A stretch of DNA of 64,000 nt, taken from NCBI GenBank assembly GCA_026120185.1, contig JANUWF010001683.1, positions 3,294,001 to 3,358,000 on the forward strand, written 5' to 3'. Below the pieces are notes generated by a model. That model saw only the letters and a program-made list of their open reading frames with translations, was not told the DNA's origin and ran no database searches. Within the stretch, counting starts at the first letter, position 1. Every line of letters starts with the position of its first letter. Of this stretch, positions 34,244-45,766 are shown in pieces. Both the position numbers and the translations under genes were made by a program. The DNA comes from Voacanga thouarsii. Lineage: Eukaryota; Streptophyta; Magnoliopsida; Gentianales; Apocynaceae.

Positions 34244-34959
34244 TTTATTTCTTTATAAAAGCTATCATTTATTTGACTAAGGGATCATTATTATATATAT
34301 AATAATCCAAATCTACCTTCCTAGGGTTTTCGAATTTACTAGCAAAAATTATAATATTAAATATTTTATTGATGAAATAAAATTAGCTTAGGGACAACTA
34401 GATCATGATCATGTTCCTATTGCTAACCACAATCATGAACATATACTCCACTTCAATTCATCAAATCATCCAAATCATGAATAAAAGCATAGATCTAAAT
34501 TTACCAAGGCATGATCCAACCTCTACTAGCATAAACGTAATCATGGCTTTAACAATCATACATGAATATAAATCCTATTCACCATAGGTAACATAATCTC
34601 TAGCATACTTGATCACAAATACTACTTACGACATGGAGATATGCATTAAACCTTAACACATCATACAACCAACCAAGATAATCAACTTATGCATAAATCC
34701 CATCTCCATCATATACACACATTTATTCATGCTTCAATCTCAACTCATCACAACAATACATGCTTAAATCCTATTGATAATCCATTTCCTACCAATATCA
34801 TCCTAGAGACATGAATCTAGAATTTAAAAGGAGGGTTGAAAAGGCTTACTTGATTGATGAGTACCTTGGAGGAGTTTCGAATGGATCTTAACTCCTAGGA
34901 GATTAGATTCGTCCAAGGGAGATGAAGAAAGCATGGCTATTGGTGAAGAAATCATTCGG

Positions 34960-34962
<3 letters not shown>

Positions 34963-35004
<42 letters not shown>
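34963..35004. repeat. (GA)n microsatellite in LTR-E
   Basis: About 20 GA units directly after ATTCGGCCAA. The same site in the other two copies also carries a GA/TC run (40692-40714 and 52575-52619). Confidence 0.95.
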
Positions 35005-35009
<5 letters not shown>

Positions 35010-36639
35010 AGTCCATTAGCATGCTTACACATATATATATTCATTAGAGATTGAAGATTAGCGAAGATGAAGTTGATTGAACAAACTTACCTTGAAGGTG
35101 TTCTTGAGCCTCCACAAAAATACTGATTTTTGATCCAAAAGATTGGATTTTGGAGTTTGATGTTAAAAGTGGTATGAATGGATTCACGGAAGTGAGTAGA
35201 TGAAATCTGAAATTTTTCTAAAGAAGATTAAAGTGGTTTGGAGTGGTATTAGGCGAGAGAAGTGAGTAGGTGTTCTTGGTGTTCTATGTGTGCTTGAAGG
35301 TTGAAGAGGATTGAGAGATTTTGATTTGAAGCTGTCGAAATTCTGTGTAGGAGGGAGTGCTGAATTGTTTGAGAGGTTTTGGGCAATTGAATTTCTGGTT
35401 TGGGAGGAAAAGGAAAGGCTGGTTGTTTGAAATCCTAAAAGAATAATTTTTGGGAATCAAATTTGGAAACAAAATATGGCAATAATATCTTTGATCAAGG
35501 GAGAGCTTTTTTGGAAGCTATAATGGCTGACTGAAAACTAGGGATTTTACTGGATGAAAGCTAGTTGAAGAAGCTTAATGGTGGCCGAAAAGAGGGAGTA
35601 CAATGGTGAAGGAAATGTCTGGTTGTTTAGGGGACATTTTATGGAAGTTTGCTAAATTAGGATTGCTGGAATTTTGGTCTTCAATCAAGGTATGATTGGA
35701 GTAATTGTTGGAGATGTTTTAGGGGCAGCCATGACTGGTTTTTTGAGTAGAAGGTTGGGGAAGACAATGGAGTTCAGTTCATGGCTGTTCAGGAGAAGTT
35801 TGAACAGAAAGATGAGGAAGTTTTCGGACATGGCTGAAGATGAAGCAAGGCTGGAAAAAAAATTCTGCACAGGATTTCGCAAGTACTGGAATTTTCTTGA
35901 CAGCTTTCGTTGCCATTTTTCCAGTCAGTTTGCAGAGGGTTTGAAGGGGACTTTAGAGGTCTTTCAAGCCTGGTTTCCAGCCTTCTTTATGGAGGAAAAA
36001 CATGGCTAAGGAGCTGGGAGAAAACTAGAAGAAAACAGCTTGATGTAAGCTCACCTATGTTGCGATTTTGCCCAGAAAATTTTCTGGTTTTGCACAGCAT
36101 TTGTGCAGTCCGAATTTGGCCAAAAAATTTCAGGTTTCAAACTGGTCAAGAGGGCCATTTTCTGGCAGCATTTGGGAGGGAATAATAGCTGAGAATTTCG
36201 ACACTTTGCATGCACAAGAAGCTGGAAAAAAATTCCAGAATACTTCATGAAGGAAATGAACATAGCTAGAGTGGAGTTTTGAAAGTTCACTATGGAGATT
36301 AATTCTCTTAGAAACCTTCCCCAACTCATACACATATTCAGTCTATAAGATGTCTTACACTCAGACATTTTAAACATTCAAAGCCACAACACTCTGCTGG
36401 AATTTTTCTGGAATGAAATTGGCTTGAATAAATTGCACAACTTAAGAAATTGAGAAGTAAGAAAAACTAAGGATCATGAAGGGTATGAATTCCCTTAGGA
36501 ATTTTTGTATGGTACAAGAGTAGGATTAGGGTACTCCTATCATGTCTCCCCTAGGACATCACATTTACCCTTCTCTAGAGCACTCAAGGATGAAAACCTA
36601 ACCTTCTCAAGCAAAAATAAAATTTAATCATGCTAGAGC

Positions 36640-36710
36640 TCCAATGATGGAATTTGAATCTAAGACCTCAAGAATTAATTCCAAAGCTCTAACCACTAAA
36701 CCATAACAAC
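36640..36710 (-). other. tRNA-like pol III promoter motif in LTR-E copy 1
   Basis: On the minus strand an A-box-like TGGTTTAGTGG (36693-36703) is followed by a degenerate B box AGATTCAAATTCC (36649-36661). It matches the better preserved copy at 39028-39098. Confidence 0.55.
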
Positions 36711-36938
36711 TCTTATTCTTATTTTCTCTTTAAAATATTTTTTCTATTTAATCTTCAAGCTATCTCTCTATTTTCACCTCAAGCAGAAATTACCACATAA
36801 TTAAGCCCTCGAGACTATAAAACACCAATCCAAAGCACATAAAATCATATAAAAATATATGTAAACATGCAATAAAATATGATATGCATCCCAACCCCCT
36901 TATTCTAAGGTTGGTTTCGACCGGGGTTTCACACAGTC

Positions 36939-37524
36939 CTTATTATATTAGGAAAGTTAAGGAGGAAGAGCGAGTGAGTAGGATGCTTTCGATCTTGAAA
37001 AGGTTCGACAGGCTATGGAGAGAATCAAAACTAAGTAGGAGGTAGCTCAGAGTAGACAAAAAAGTTATGTAGATCGACGTGGGAGATATTTGGAATTTAC
37101 CGAAGGAGATCATGTATTCTTAAAGTTGACTCCACAATGACAATTGAGAATCAAAGGACAAGAGAAGAAGTTGGCACCTAGGTACATAGAACCATTCCTT
37201 ATTATCGAGAGGATTGGGAAGGTGGCTTACCGGTTGGATTTACCCGTAGAGCTTCAATGTATTCACGAAATGTTTCATATCTCCCAACTTCGGAAGTATG
37301 TGGCTAATCCTGCCCACATTTTGAATGAAGTGCCCATCGAGATGACTCCAAGTTTGAAATATGGGGAAAGACCTATTAAAATCTTAGAATATGCTGAAAG
37401 GGAATTGCGAAATAAGAAAATTCTACTTGTAAAAGTGTTGTGGAATCATCATTCAGTGCAAGATGCAACTTGGGAAATAGAAGCGAAGATGTTGAAAAAG
37501 TATCCAGAATTATTCCAGGTGTAA
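36939..37524 (+). pseudogene. Gyp-B integrase C-terminal part with chromodomain-like end
   Basis: The integrase resumes after LTR-E. The frame 37144-37524 is open for 126 codons: KKLAPRYIEPFLIIERIGKV then AYRLDLPVELQCIHEMFHIS, the conserved C-terminal integrase part. The end LLVKVLWNHHSVQDATWEIE then KMLKKYPELF resembles the chromodomain end of Tekay/Del integrases. Frame is lost between 36939 and 37143. The stop at 37522 is the natural end. Confidence 0.88.
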
Positions 37525-37551
37525 GCTAATTTCGAGGACGAAATTTTTTGT

Positions 37552-37564
37552 AAGGACGGGAGAA
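37552..37564 (+). promoter_or_regulatory. Polypurine tract of Gyp-B
   Basis: AAGGACGGGAGAA lies directly before the 3' LTR start TGCAATACC, about 30 bp after the pol stop. Confidence 0.8.
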
Positions 37565-39027
37565 TGCAATACCTTGCATTTAATCTTCAAATGGCTACTA
37601 TTTGTAATAGGAAGTGAATTTGTATCAATGGCCAGAACAAAAGTCGATCGATGTAATGAGACGAATATTTTGGTATAATAATATTTTGTCAAGACCTGGA
37701 TATAATTATTGAATTTGTTCTACACGTACCCTAAATCTTTGAAAGACTATTATTGTTAACAAAATAAGAATTTGAGGGTACGTTGAGAATGCAAAATTGA
37801 TCAGTGCGATGAAATCGCACACACATTTTGGTGTGAATTATTCTATCTGGGTTTTCGGGGGCATTTTTGTTATTTTGACCGCACTCATGACTTTGACCAC
37901 AAATTTGACCAAATAGAAAAGGAATTGAAGAATTTAAGGATTATGAATGGATTCAGTAGAATTTTTGGAATTGAATGGTGAGATAAAATATTTTTCTATT
38001 TTGAACCCGATTTTAGTCATTTTTGAATAAAATAGGAAATCACGGTTAAAAATAGTGCTTGTGGCATTTTGTGATTGTTAGCCCATGGACATGTGTTAAT
38101 TTAAAAGGGGTTGTATGAAGGATTCATACAAGATGCAAGGAATTAAATAATTACAAAATAAATAAAGAATGATGTATAATTTTGTAATTGGAACACATCA
38201 TTTGTGGCTCCTTTAGATTAAGGTCTTGTGCATTATGATTGGCCAATACATAGGCCATGAGAAGGTGATTGAATGGCTAAAATTTGGCCAAGAAATTGGC
38301 ATCCATGCAAGAAGAAATGAAGGAAAATTTTGATGAGGAAAATAGGTGGTTGGTGTGTAAAAATTTCAGTGGAACACACCTACATGAATTCCACTATATA
38401 CTTAATTGATTTAAAATATTCTTGACCAAGATTTGATGATGAATGGTGGTGAGAAGAGGTTGTTATACACCTGAATTTTGGTAGTAATGAGGAAAGAAAA
38501 CCAAGAGAAAAAGAGATTAAACAAGAGAGAGAAAAGGCTAGTGTGTGTTCTTTGGTGTTCTATGTGAGTTTGAGAAGTTCTTGGAGTAAAATCACATCAA
38601 ATAGCCTCAAATATAAGGTAAACGCTCACCTTGCTGGAGTTAAAGTTGTTGTTGGGTGAATGATGATTATGTTGATATGAATTTTAATATGAAAACATGA
38701 TTTTCATGTCTTGATTTTGGATCAAAGCTAAGGTTTGTGACTTTTGTGTATGAACCTTATATATGCTTGTGTGTGTGCCGGCTGTGAAACCCCACCTAAA
38801 GCCAACCCTAAAGTAAGGGGGTCGGGATGCATATCATATCATTTTGCATGAATATATATGTTTTTGAAAGATTTTATGTGCTTTTGAATTATGATTTATA
38901 GGTTAAAAGGCTTAGTTATGCTTATTGAGTAGGAAGGGTAAATTGGTAATTTTGCTTGAGGTTGAAATACGAAGATAGCTTGAGGATTAAATAAGAAGAA
39001 TATTTGGTTGAGGAAATAAAAACAAGA

Positions 39028-39098
39028 GTTGTTGTGGTTTAGTGGTTAGAGCTTTGGAATTAATCTCTAAGGTCATGAGTTCAAATCCCATTACTTAA
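39028..39098 (+). other. tRNA-like pol III promoter motif in LTR-E copy 2
   Basis: An A-box-like TGGTTTAGTGG at 39035-39045 and a B-box-like AGTTCAAATCC at 39078-39088 lie 43 bases apart, the spacing of tRNA genes. The B-box arm can pair at 4 of 5 positions (ATGAG with CCCAT). No full acceptor stem forms, so this is a tRNA-like relic or a SINE head, not a working tRNA. It lies about 245 bases inside the LTR. Confidence 0.6.
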
Positions 39099-39744
39099 GT
39101 TTTATTCATGATTATCTTAGTTAAGTTTGAAATTTTTGTTTTCTTACATTCCATAAAAATAGGAGAGTTGTCCTAGGGGAGACATGAAGAGAATGTCTTA
39201 ATCCTATCATCATGTCCTAAAGAGAATTCTAGAGGAATTCTTGTCCTTTTATTACCTCTAGCTTGTCCTAGCATCTTCACCAATTAAATTTGTTCAAAAT
39301 TTATCAAAATTCACTTTTTAATTCAAGAAAATTCAGTGAGGATTTCTTGGCTTTGAATTTTGAAAATTGATCTTGGAAGGTGGAGGATTGACTGAAAATA
39401 GGAGAGGAGTTAGGAAAGATTCCCCAGGGAAATTAATCACCATTGAACTTTCAAACTCATCTTCATAGTGTTCATGTTCTTGATAAAGGAAACCTGGAAA
39501 TTTTCCAGATTTTTGAGCAGTCTAACTTCCAAAAAACTCAGCCAAGTTTCTTTCTCATTTACTACCAGAAAAATGACCAATTCATTTAGCTTGAAAACTG
39601 AAATTTCTGTGCAAATTCAGACTGCACAAAAACTGCACAAACTAGAAAAAAATTCTGGGCAGTTTTGCTACATTCAACCAAGAAATGAAGCTGTTTTCTT
39701 CTGCCTTCATTCCAGCAAAACTCCTCTGATTTTCCTCCATAAAG

Positions 39745-39763
39745 AAGGCTGGAAACCAGCCTT
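39745..39763. repeat. Perfect hairpin in LTR-E
   Basis: Arms AAGGCTGG and CCAGCCTT with loop AAA. Copy 3 keeps the same hairpin near 53576; copy 1 has one changed base near 35966. Confidence 0.8.
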
Positions 39764-40691
39764 AAAGGATCCTCAAACACCTCTCAAAAACCTCTGCAAA
39801 TTGGGCTGAAGAAGTGCAAAAATTCTGCACAGAAAAATGCAGCAAACATTCGAACCTTGAACACCATGAAACCAGAAAATGTCCAGCTTTGTTCCCTTAA
39901 GCCTTGGCCGAAAAACCACCCTCAAACCTCTGTAAAATGAACCTTGTTCAGCCATGAATAGAACACCACTAACCTCTCCACTTACCTTGAACACTTGGAC
40001 TCCATAACCACACCTCAAATATCTCCTAAGATCACTCTATTCAAATTACATTTGAACTTCAAAAATTTTCAGCATTTTGCTCCATGAAAACACTCTTGTA
40101 CTAAGCCTCACAACTAGAAATTCCTCTACCATTAAGCTCTAAATTTTGGCCAGCCTTAAAGCTCCATCAATCTTCATTCATTTCAGCAAAGCAAACCAGT
40201 CCAGCCGGCTCCATTGCAGCTCCAAGAAACCTCCATCCATCAAACACCATTAACATATCCTATACCTCAAACCACTCCTCAAATCTCTCCATTTGAATTT
40301 CAAACAATCAGATTATTCTCTTCCTCTCTAAGCTGAAACCCGAAACTCCTAAACTCCCTAAACCATTCGGCCATCATTTTCCTAGATTTTCTGCAGCATT
40401 TTTTCTCAAACTCTCTCAATTTTCGCCAAGAACACCAAAAACACACACAACATCTCTTCAAGCCAAAACCCACTCTAAACACCTCCAATCCCTCCCAAAT
40501 ACTCCAGATTACTCCTACATACTCCCTAGTGTTCATTTATGGTATTTATAACACAAAATCTCACAAACAAGAACTTGCATTTGGATCAAAAACCAGTTTT
40601 TTGTGAAGGTCTCAAGAACATCATTAAGGTAACCAAGAACAACTCATTTGTTCATCTTCTTCTATTCAACCTTCAATGTATCATACTAATG

Positions 40692-40714
40692 CTTTCTCTC
40701 TCTCTCTCTCTCTC
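40692..40714. repeat. (TC)n microsatellite in LTR-E copy 2
   Basis: About 11 TC units before TCGGCCGAA. It is the inverted counterpart of the GA runs in copies 1 and 3. Confidence 0.93.
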
Positions 40715-43005
40715 GGCCGAAATGGTTGATCAACAACCATGGCTGTTTTTCTTCCTCTTGGACAATTCAAGACTCGCAATCGCATGGACCTTCTTAAATC
40801 TTCATCGAAGTAATCATCAATCAAGTATTTCTCCTTAATCCTTCTTTTTAATTCTACACTCATGTCTCTTAGATGTTGATAGGAAGAATAGAACATGAAT
40901 GGGGGTTTGAATATGTGCATGTAGATGACGGGATTGGGATTAGGACATAAGAATGGTTGTGTATGTTTAAGCTATATGGATTCTCTTGAGAATCAATGTG
41001 TGTTCATCATGTCTTAAGAAAATTATGGATGTTTAAAGCATGTTAGATGTTATGACACCTTTGGTGAATAGGATTTTTATATTCTTATCTCTATTGAAGC
41101 CATGATTATGATTATGTCTAGTAAGGATTTGGCCATGTGATAGCATGTGTTGATTTAAGCCTATGTTCATGAATGGATTAGTTATTGTTTGATGTTGGAG
41201 AATGTGTTCATGATTCTTGTTTAGAAATAGGAAAACCATGATTATTTTCTTGTTAATCCTAGGTTATTTTTAGTAACAAATTTTATTACCTTAATTAAAA
41301 TTATTACTATATTTTTTCTCTAAAGATTTCAAAATTCCTAGGAAGTTTTGGAATTGGAATATTAAATGAAATATTGATATTTTACTAATCAAATAAATAA
41401 TATCTTTTATTAAAATAATATATATATATATGTATATGTATAGTAATAAATAAGGTCTTTTATATAATCAATAATAAAAAAATAAAATATTAATGACCTT
41501 ATAGACCATAGTTACCTATAATAATAAATATTATTTATATTAAAATTTATTTGTTATCTATTAATAAAAAATTTAATATAATTCATTATTATTAATTTTA
41601 TTTATTACTAATTATTTATTATCTGTTAAATATTAATTAATTAATTAATTTATAATAATACTATTTAAAAATTACCATTTATTAATATTTTTTAGAACTT
41701 AGTATTATTCAACATTCAAACTCTAGTTTATTTATTAGTAATAATGCTCAAGATTTATTATTTGAACCTATAGCTTATTAGTAATTATTTTACAACCCCT
41801 AGTTATTTTAACTTATCAAGCTAGATTTATTTTATAAAATTCTTTATCATCTAGCCTTAAAGCTTAGGACATTAAGGTCATGATTGTAACTAGTTGAACT
41901 AGGAATTATTTATGTAAGCAAGTATAGTTCGAGTATAACCTTATGTCTTATGTTTACCCCAGGCGGGGTTAGGTTAGCCTTGGATTTTTGAATTCGAGCA
42001 AGCAAAGGATCAGGTAAGCTCCTGCATGGAATTATTTGAAGACCAAAACTTATTGTGGCAAGCCAAATTCGATGTGTATGGACAATCATTTTGTAAAGGT
42101 AATTAAGGACTATTTTTTTTCCTTTTTATTTTAGTCAAGCAAATCATTTGAAAATCAAACAAGCAGTTTTACACAAAATGCTAAGCTCTTTCTAAAACCT
42201 AACTTTGACAAGAATTTTAGAAACCCTTAATTGCTATTTCCAAGTAAATAAGTGTATGATCAATTTTTTCCCAAGTGGGACAATGAACGTTGAGTACTCA
42301 ATAAGGATAGACTACTAAGACTAGTTTTTAAAGGGTTAGGGTAAGTCTCTCAGTAGGTGGCCACCTCTGAGGGGTGAGTCCTTCCCGGATAGGATGCCAA
42401 TTCGGTAGGTCATGCTGGTCTGAGCTAGTAAGTTTTAGTCATGTGGATGTGTGTTTCCGGAGTGAACAACCGGCAAGTTTGGGTGTAGAGAAGGAGGAGT
42501 ATCTCACCCGGTAGGCCGTACACCTACCTTTTGTCAGCATGCTCAACGTGTGGCATTTTGACCGTTATATGGTCATGGGGCCTAACGTGTGGTAACCTAT
42601 GGCTGCCTCTTTGAGTGGTTGTATTTATTGTGCACATGTATGATTTGAAAAGTAAAACACCACTCTTTGTTTTTCACATTTATTTAATGCTTGCCAGCAC
42701 TTTCTCATATGAAATTTTTACAACTTACATACGTAAACTATTTTACCTAAAACACTCAAAGCACACACGAGCTTACTGAGATTTTGATCTCATCACCTTT
42801 TATACCATGTTTTCAAGTCGATCTTGCTGTGGAGGTCAACAGCTAGATTTGTTGCCTATGATTTGAAGACTCTTTATGTTATTTTCCTTATGTGTTGTTT
42901 TGAGAGATTGTAGCAAACAATTTATTTTGGATTTGTTCATGTATTTTTGGGTTGTAATAAGTTTAATTTTTAAAGTATTACTTTTATTTTCTTTTATGTG
43001 ACCTA

Positions 43006-43050
43006 GTTATAAAGACCTCTTGTCGCATGGACGGGGTAACATTCTCGGCC
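43006..43050 (+). promoter_or_regulatory. Box shared near the 3' end of several LTR families
   Basis: TTATAAAGACCTCTTGTC, a few bases, then GGACGGGGTAACATTC lies about 35 to 75 bp before the LTR end. The same box is found in the Gyp-D LTR (45802-45840, minus), the solo LTR at 61811-61852, and LTR-E copies 1 and 3 (32619-32655 and 50268-50305, minus). The Gyp-B 5' LTR has a worn version near 28270. It may be part of the R-U5 region; I cannot assign a role. Confidence 0.5.
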
Positions 43051-45766
43051 CTATTAGGCCTAGGTAGTGGGGTGTTACACCGGCTGCCTAAAGGTTTTTG
43101 AATGAAGTTTTGTGTGAAAAATAAAAGAATAATTATGGTAGTTTGAAGGGTTGTTTTCAGTTGAGGAGATGATGACCAAAGTAGAGTACAAAAGGAATTT
43201 GCTTGGTTGGGAAAAATGGATTACGCTAACTTTTGATTAGAAAAGGTGAATTTATGTTGAATAAGTGCGACCATTGTGAGCTATTGGAATTTGAAAATGA
43301 TAGAATTGAAGATAATTTGAAGGAAAATTGAATAAATTGATGGTTCCAAGGTGTTAAAGGCTAGAGGAAAACAAAGGAAAGCATGAATAGTGGAATTGAA
43401 GCAAAACTATTAGGGCTGTTTTTGCCCAGTAGTGTGTCACAGGAACTAGTACTCTGAATAGGACTTAGAAAGAATTAAATTTAAGTGTTACGGTTGTTTT
43501 GGTATATCATGGAGCCAAATTGGAGTTGTGGATTGAAAGTTATGTGCAAAACAAAATCATGTGTCAAGCAATGAAATTCCAGAAAATTAGTTCCAAAAAG
43601 AATGAACTTAAGGATGATTAATAGTGTGAGTTTTGATGAAATGAATGTGAATTATGGAGTGAGTCCCTTGTATATGCAAGAAGAAAGAATGTGGAAAAAG
43701 GAAAATGAAGGAATTGAACAAACGATGAAAAAACGACGTGAACGAAAGTTAAACGTTTTTCTTAACCGTTGGCTAGCCATCAGCCCCACGGCTAAACGTT
43801 GGTCGGACATCGACTAACCGTCGGCTATTTTTCGGCCAAACACGATTTGACCCGAAAACGATGTTTGGTGTAGGTTTATCTGTAAACTACCAACGGTTCC
43901 TTGAAAATGATAGAAACGGGGGATGAACGACTGTGAACTGAAAAGTTTAGTTAGGATACGAGGTGAGTCCCTTTGATTTCTAAAACCTTTTGAAAGCTAG
44001 TATGCCTCACTTTTCCATGAATGCTATGTTTTATATTATTTTGGAAATCTCTGAATATATTTAAGGTTCATCTGAGTAAGTATTATTTTACGCCATTTTT
44101 GGGCTCTAATAAACTTCATAATTGGCTTGAAAACCTTAATGGATGATTAAAGCATGGATTTTGTGAATTTAGTCCTTTTTGGATTAAATACTTAAAATTT
44201 TCAGAAAATGGTAAATTTTGGTATTCATAAATTGATAGGAATGCCCTTATTGGAACATTTTATGGAAATGTGTTTGGAAACTTTAAATTTAATCCTCTTT
44301 TGGGATTAGAATTTTGGATTTCTTGAAATGAGTTTCTTTTGGAATCGGGTATTTGGAAAATGATCCAAATGTCCTTATTGGAATGTTTTATGAAAAATTT
44401 TGGAATCGGGTATTCGATAAATAACCGAAATATCCTTATTGAAACTCTTGTGAACACTTTTCAAATCAGGTAAGAGTAAGATGACCTAAATACCCTCAAA
44501 AAGTCTTTTGGAATCAAACATGAGTAAAATAACCCGAATGCCCCTGAAAATGACTTTGGTGATCGAGTACGGGCAAAATGACCCGAATACTCATGGAAAC
44601 TTATTTTGATGTGTCAAAAGAACTCTTTACCCTATTTTGACATGGTTTTAGAAAATGATCTCTTGTGATGAGATTGGCTTTTGAAAAACGACATTTTGAT
44701 CCCGAAAATTATTTTATTAGCCGGATGTGCCTATGGAATGAATTGATTGGCCCTATGGAGCCAATGGGAATTATAATCTGACTTGTGAGTCAGTAGGATC
44801 AAATTTTGAAAAATATTGTTTTGCCCTAAAAATGTTTGTTTTGAAAATCTTACGAGATTAGATAACCCTCTGCCTTAATCAGTCAGAAACGGTTGGTATT
44901 GGTAACATTGAGTACTCAACAAGGACTATGATTTTTATACTAGTCTATGTTAGTGTTGGACGACCCTAGTAACTTGGCCTAGTTCTAGGGATTGTCTTAC
45001 TCCGAACAGGGAGACAATACATTAAGATGAGTCGTCCTAGCTTATGGTGAGTAAGGTTGGTATGGGGACCCATGGTTTATGGTGAGAAAGGTTAGTACGG
45101 AGATCCCGGGCTTATGGTGAGTAAGGTTGGTATAGGGACCCCTAGCTTATGGTGAGTAAGGTTGGTAAGAGTGTGTTGCGGTACACTAGGTATGTTGTGG
45201 TGTACCTGAGCAGAAGTACGCTCTGGTGTACTTATTTCGGCGATGCACGGATTGAGTACTGGATGCTGTGGTCTCAATACAATAATATGTAGCACCGAAG
45301 GTAAGGACTAGGGGACTTACATATAGGCTGACCTTTTGTTGGAGAAGTGCCTATGATTTGAAAATCGAGGTAATATTTTGAAACAGAAACACCGTTTTCC
45401 AAAAATGATTGAGTTTTAAATAAACTCTTCTTTAGAGAGTTTTGGAATTGTTTCCAGTGAACAAATGATATGCTATTCAACTAAAGTTTTATGTACTCTA
45501 TCTTTTTACTAAAGTACTGCATGCCGAGACTCATTGGGTGATTTTTCACTCACACGTGTCTTTTATTTTACTATTTTATAGGATTTGGAATTGAGCAAAT
45601 CGACAGATAGAAGGATGATACCACAATGACTGCAATTTAGGTCCGAGCATTTCCCTTTTGATAATGTGCCTTATTGCTGATGTGAAGTAAAAATTTTCAA
45701 GTATGAGATTTTCTGTCATATGTGTGTGTATATAACCATCAGTATGGGTTGTTATACAGATATGGA

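Larger units (their letters stand above)
32583..36933 (-). mobile_element. LTR-E copy 1: solo LTR of 4.35 kb in the Gyp-B integrase
   Basis: A 4351-bp unit runs from TGTAACACCCCATAAC to CCGGGGTTTCACA and is flanked by the exact duplication CAGTC (32578-32582 and 36934-36938). It matches 50233-54560 in the same orientation and 38783-43079 inverted along its whole length. I set the sense strand to minus because the sense copy at 38783 shows the end features (TTGAGTACTC, then GGTGTTACA) in the order seen in the Gyp-B and Gyp-D LTRs. No primer site or internal gene is present. It contains (TTA)n at 34187-34240 and (GA)n at 34963-35004. Confidence 0.93.
38783..43079 (+). mobile_element. LTR-E copy 2: solo LTR of 4.30 kb in the Gyp-B 3' LTR
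   Basis: A 4297-bp unit runs from TGTGAAACCCCACC to GTGGGGTGTTACA, flanked by the exact duplication CCGGC (38778-38782 and 43080-43084). It is the inverse of copies 1 and 3. Near its start it carries a tRNA-like motif (39028-39098), at 40692-40714 a TC run, and near its end the box AAGACC...GGACGGGG (43006-43050) also found in the other LTR families. Large parts (41260-41760) are extremely AT-rich. No internal genes are present. Confidence 0.93.
24351..45766 (+). mobile_element. Gyp-B: Ty3/gypsy chromovirus (Tekay/Del-like), interrupted three times
   Basis: The element starts TGTAATGCCCTG inside the Copia-C 3' LTR. It has a 3998-bp 5' LTR, an altered primer site, a leader with an acidic frame, gag zinc knuckle, protease, reverse transcriptase, RNase H, integrase with chromodomain-like end, polypurine tract and 3' LTR. 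The order is that of Ty3/gypsy; the C-terminal domain and LTR ends (TGTAA...TTACA) fit Tekay/Del chromoviruses. Two LTR-E copies lie inside it and Gyp-D interrupts its 3' LTR at 45766, so the last 120 bp or so should lie beyond the window. Confidence 0.9.
37565..45766 (+). mobile_element. Gyp-B 3' LTR, interrupted by LTR-E and Gyp-D
   Basis: Bases 37565-38782 and 43085-45766 match the 5' LTR in order. The start TGCAATACCTTG corresponds to TGTAATGCCCTG of the 5' copy. LTR-E copy 2 and one CCGGC sit between the pieces. At 45766 the LTR stops in the middle of a match to the 5' LTR (near 28227) and Gyp-D begins. The two LTRs of Gyp-B differ by scattered substitutions and small gaps, pointing to an old insertion. 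Confidence 0.9.

Noticed and set aside
35674..36185. Open frames of 111 and 91 codons antisense in LTR-E copy 1, with a similar frame of 146 codons at 53341-53781
   Set aside because: The frames shift between copies and have different starts and ends, so the resemblance only reflects shared DNA. The protein is low in recognisable motifs.
39034..39100. A functional tRNA gene
   Set aside because: A and B boxes are tRNA-like, but no acceptor stem or proper anticodon arm forms, and it lies in a repeat.
41260..41760. Replication origin or matrix-attachment site in the extremely AT-rich stretch
   Set aside because: It is inside LTR-E and its AT-richness is shared with the other copies (33840-34260, 51540-51920); no specific motif supports such a role.
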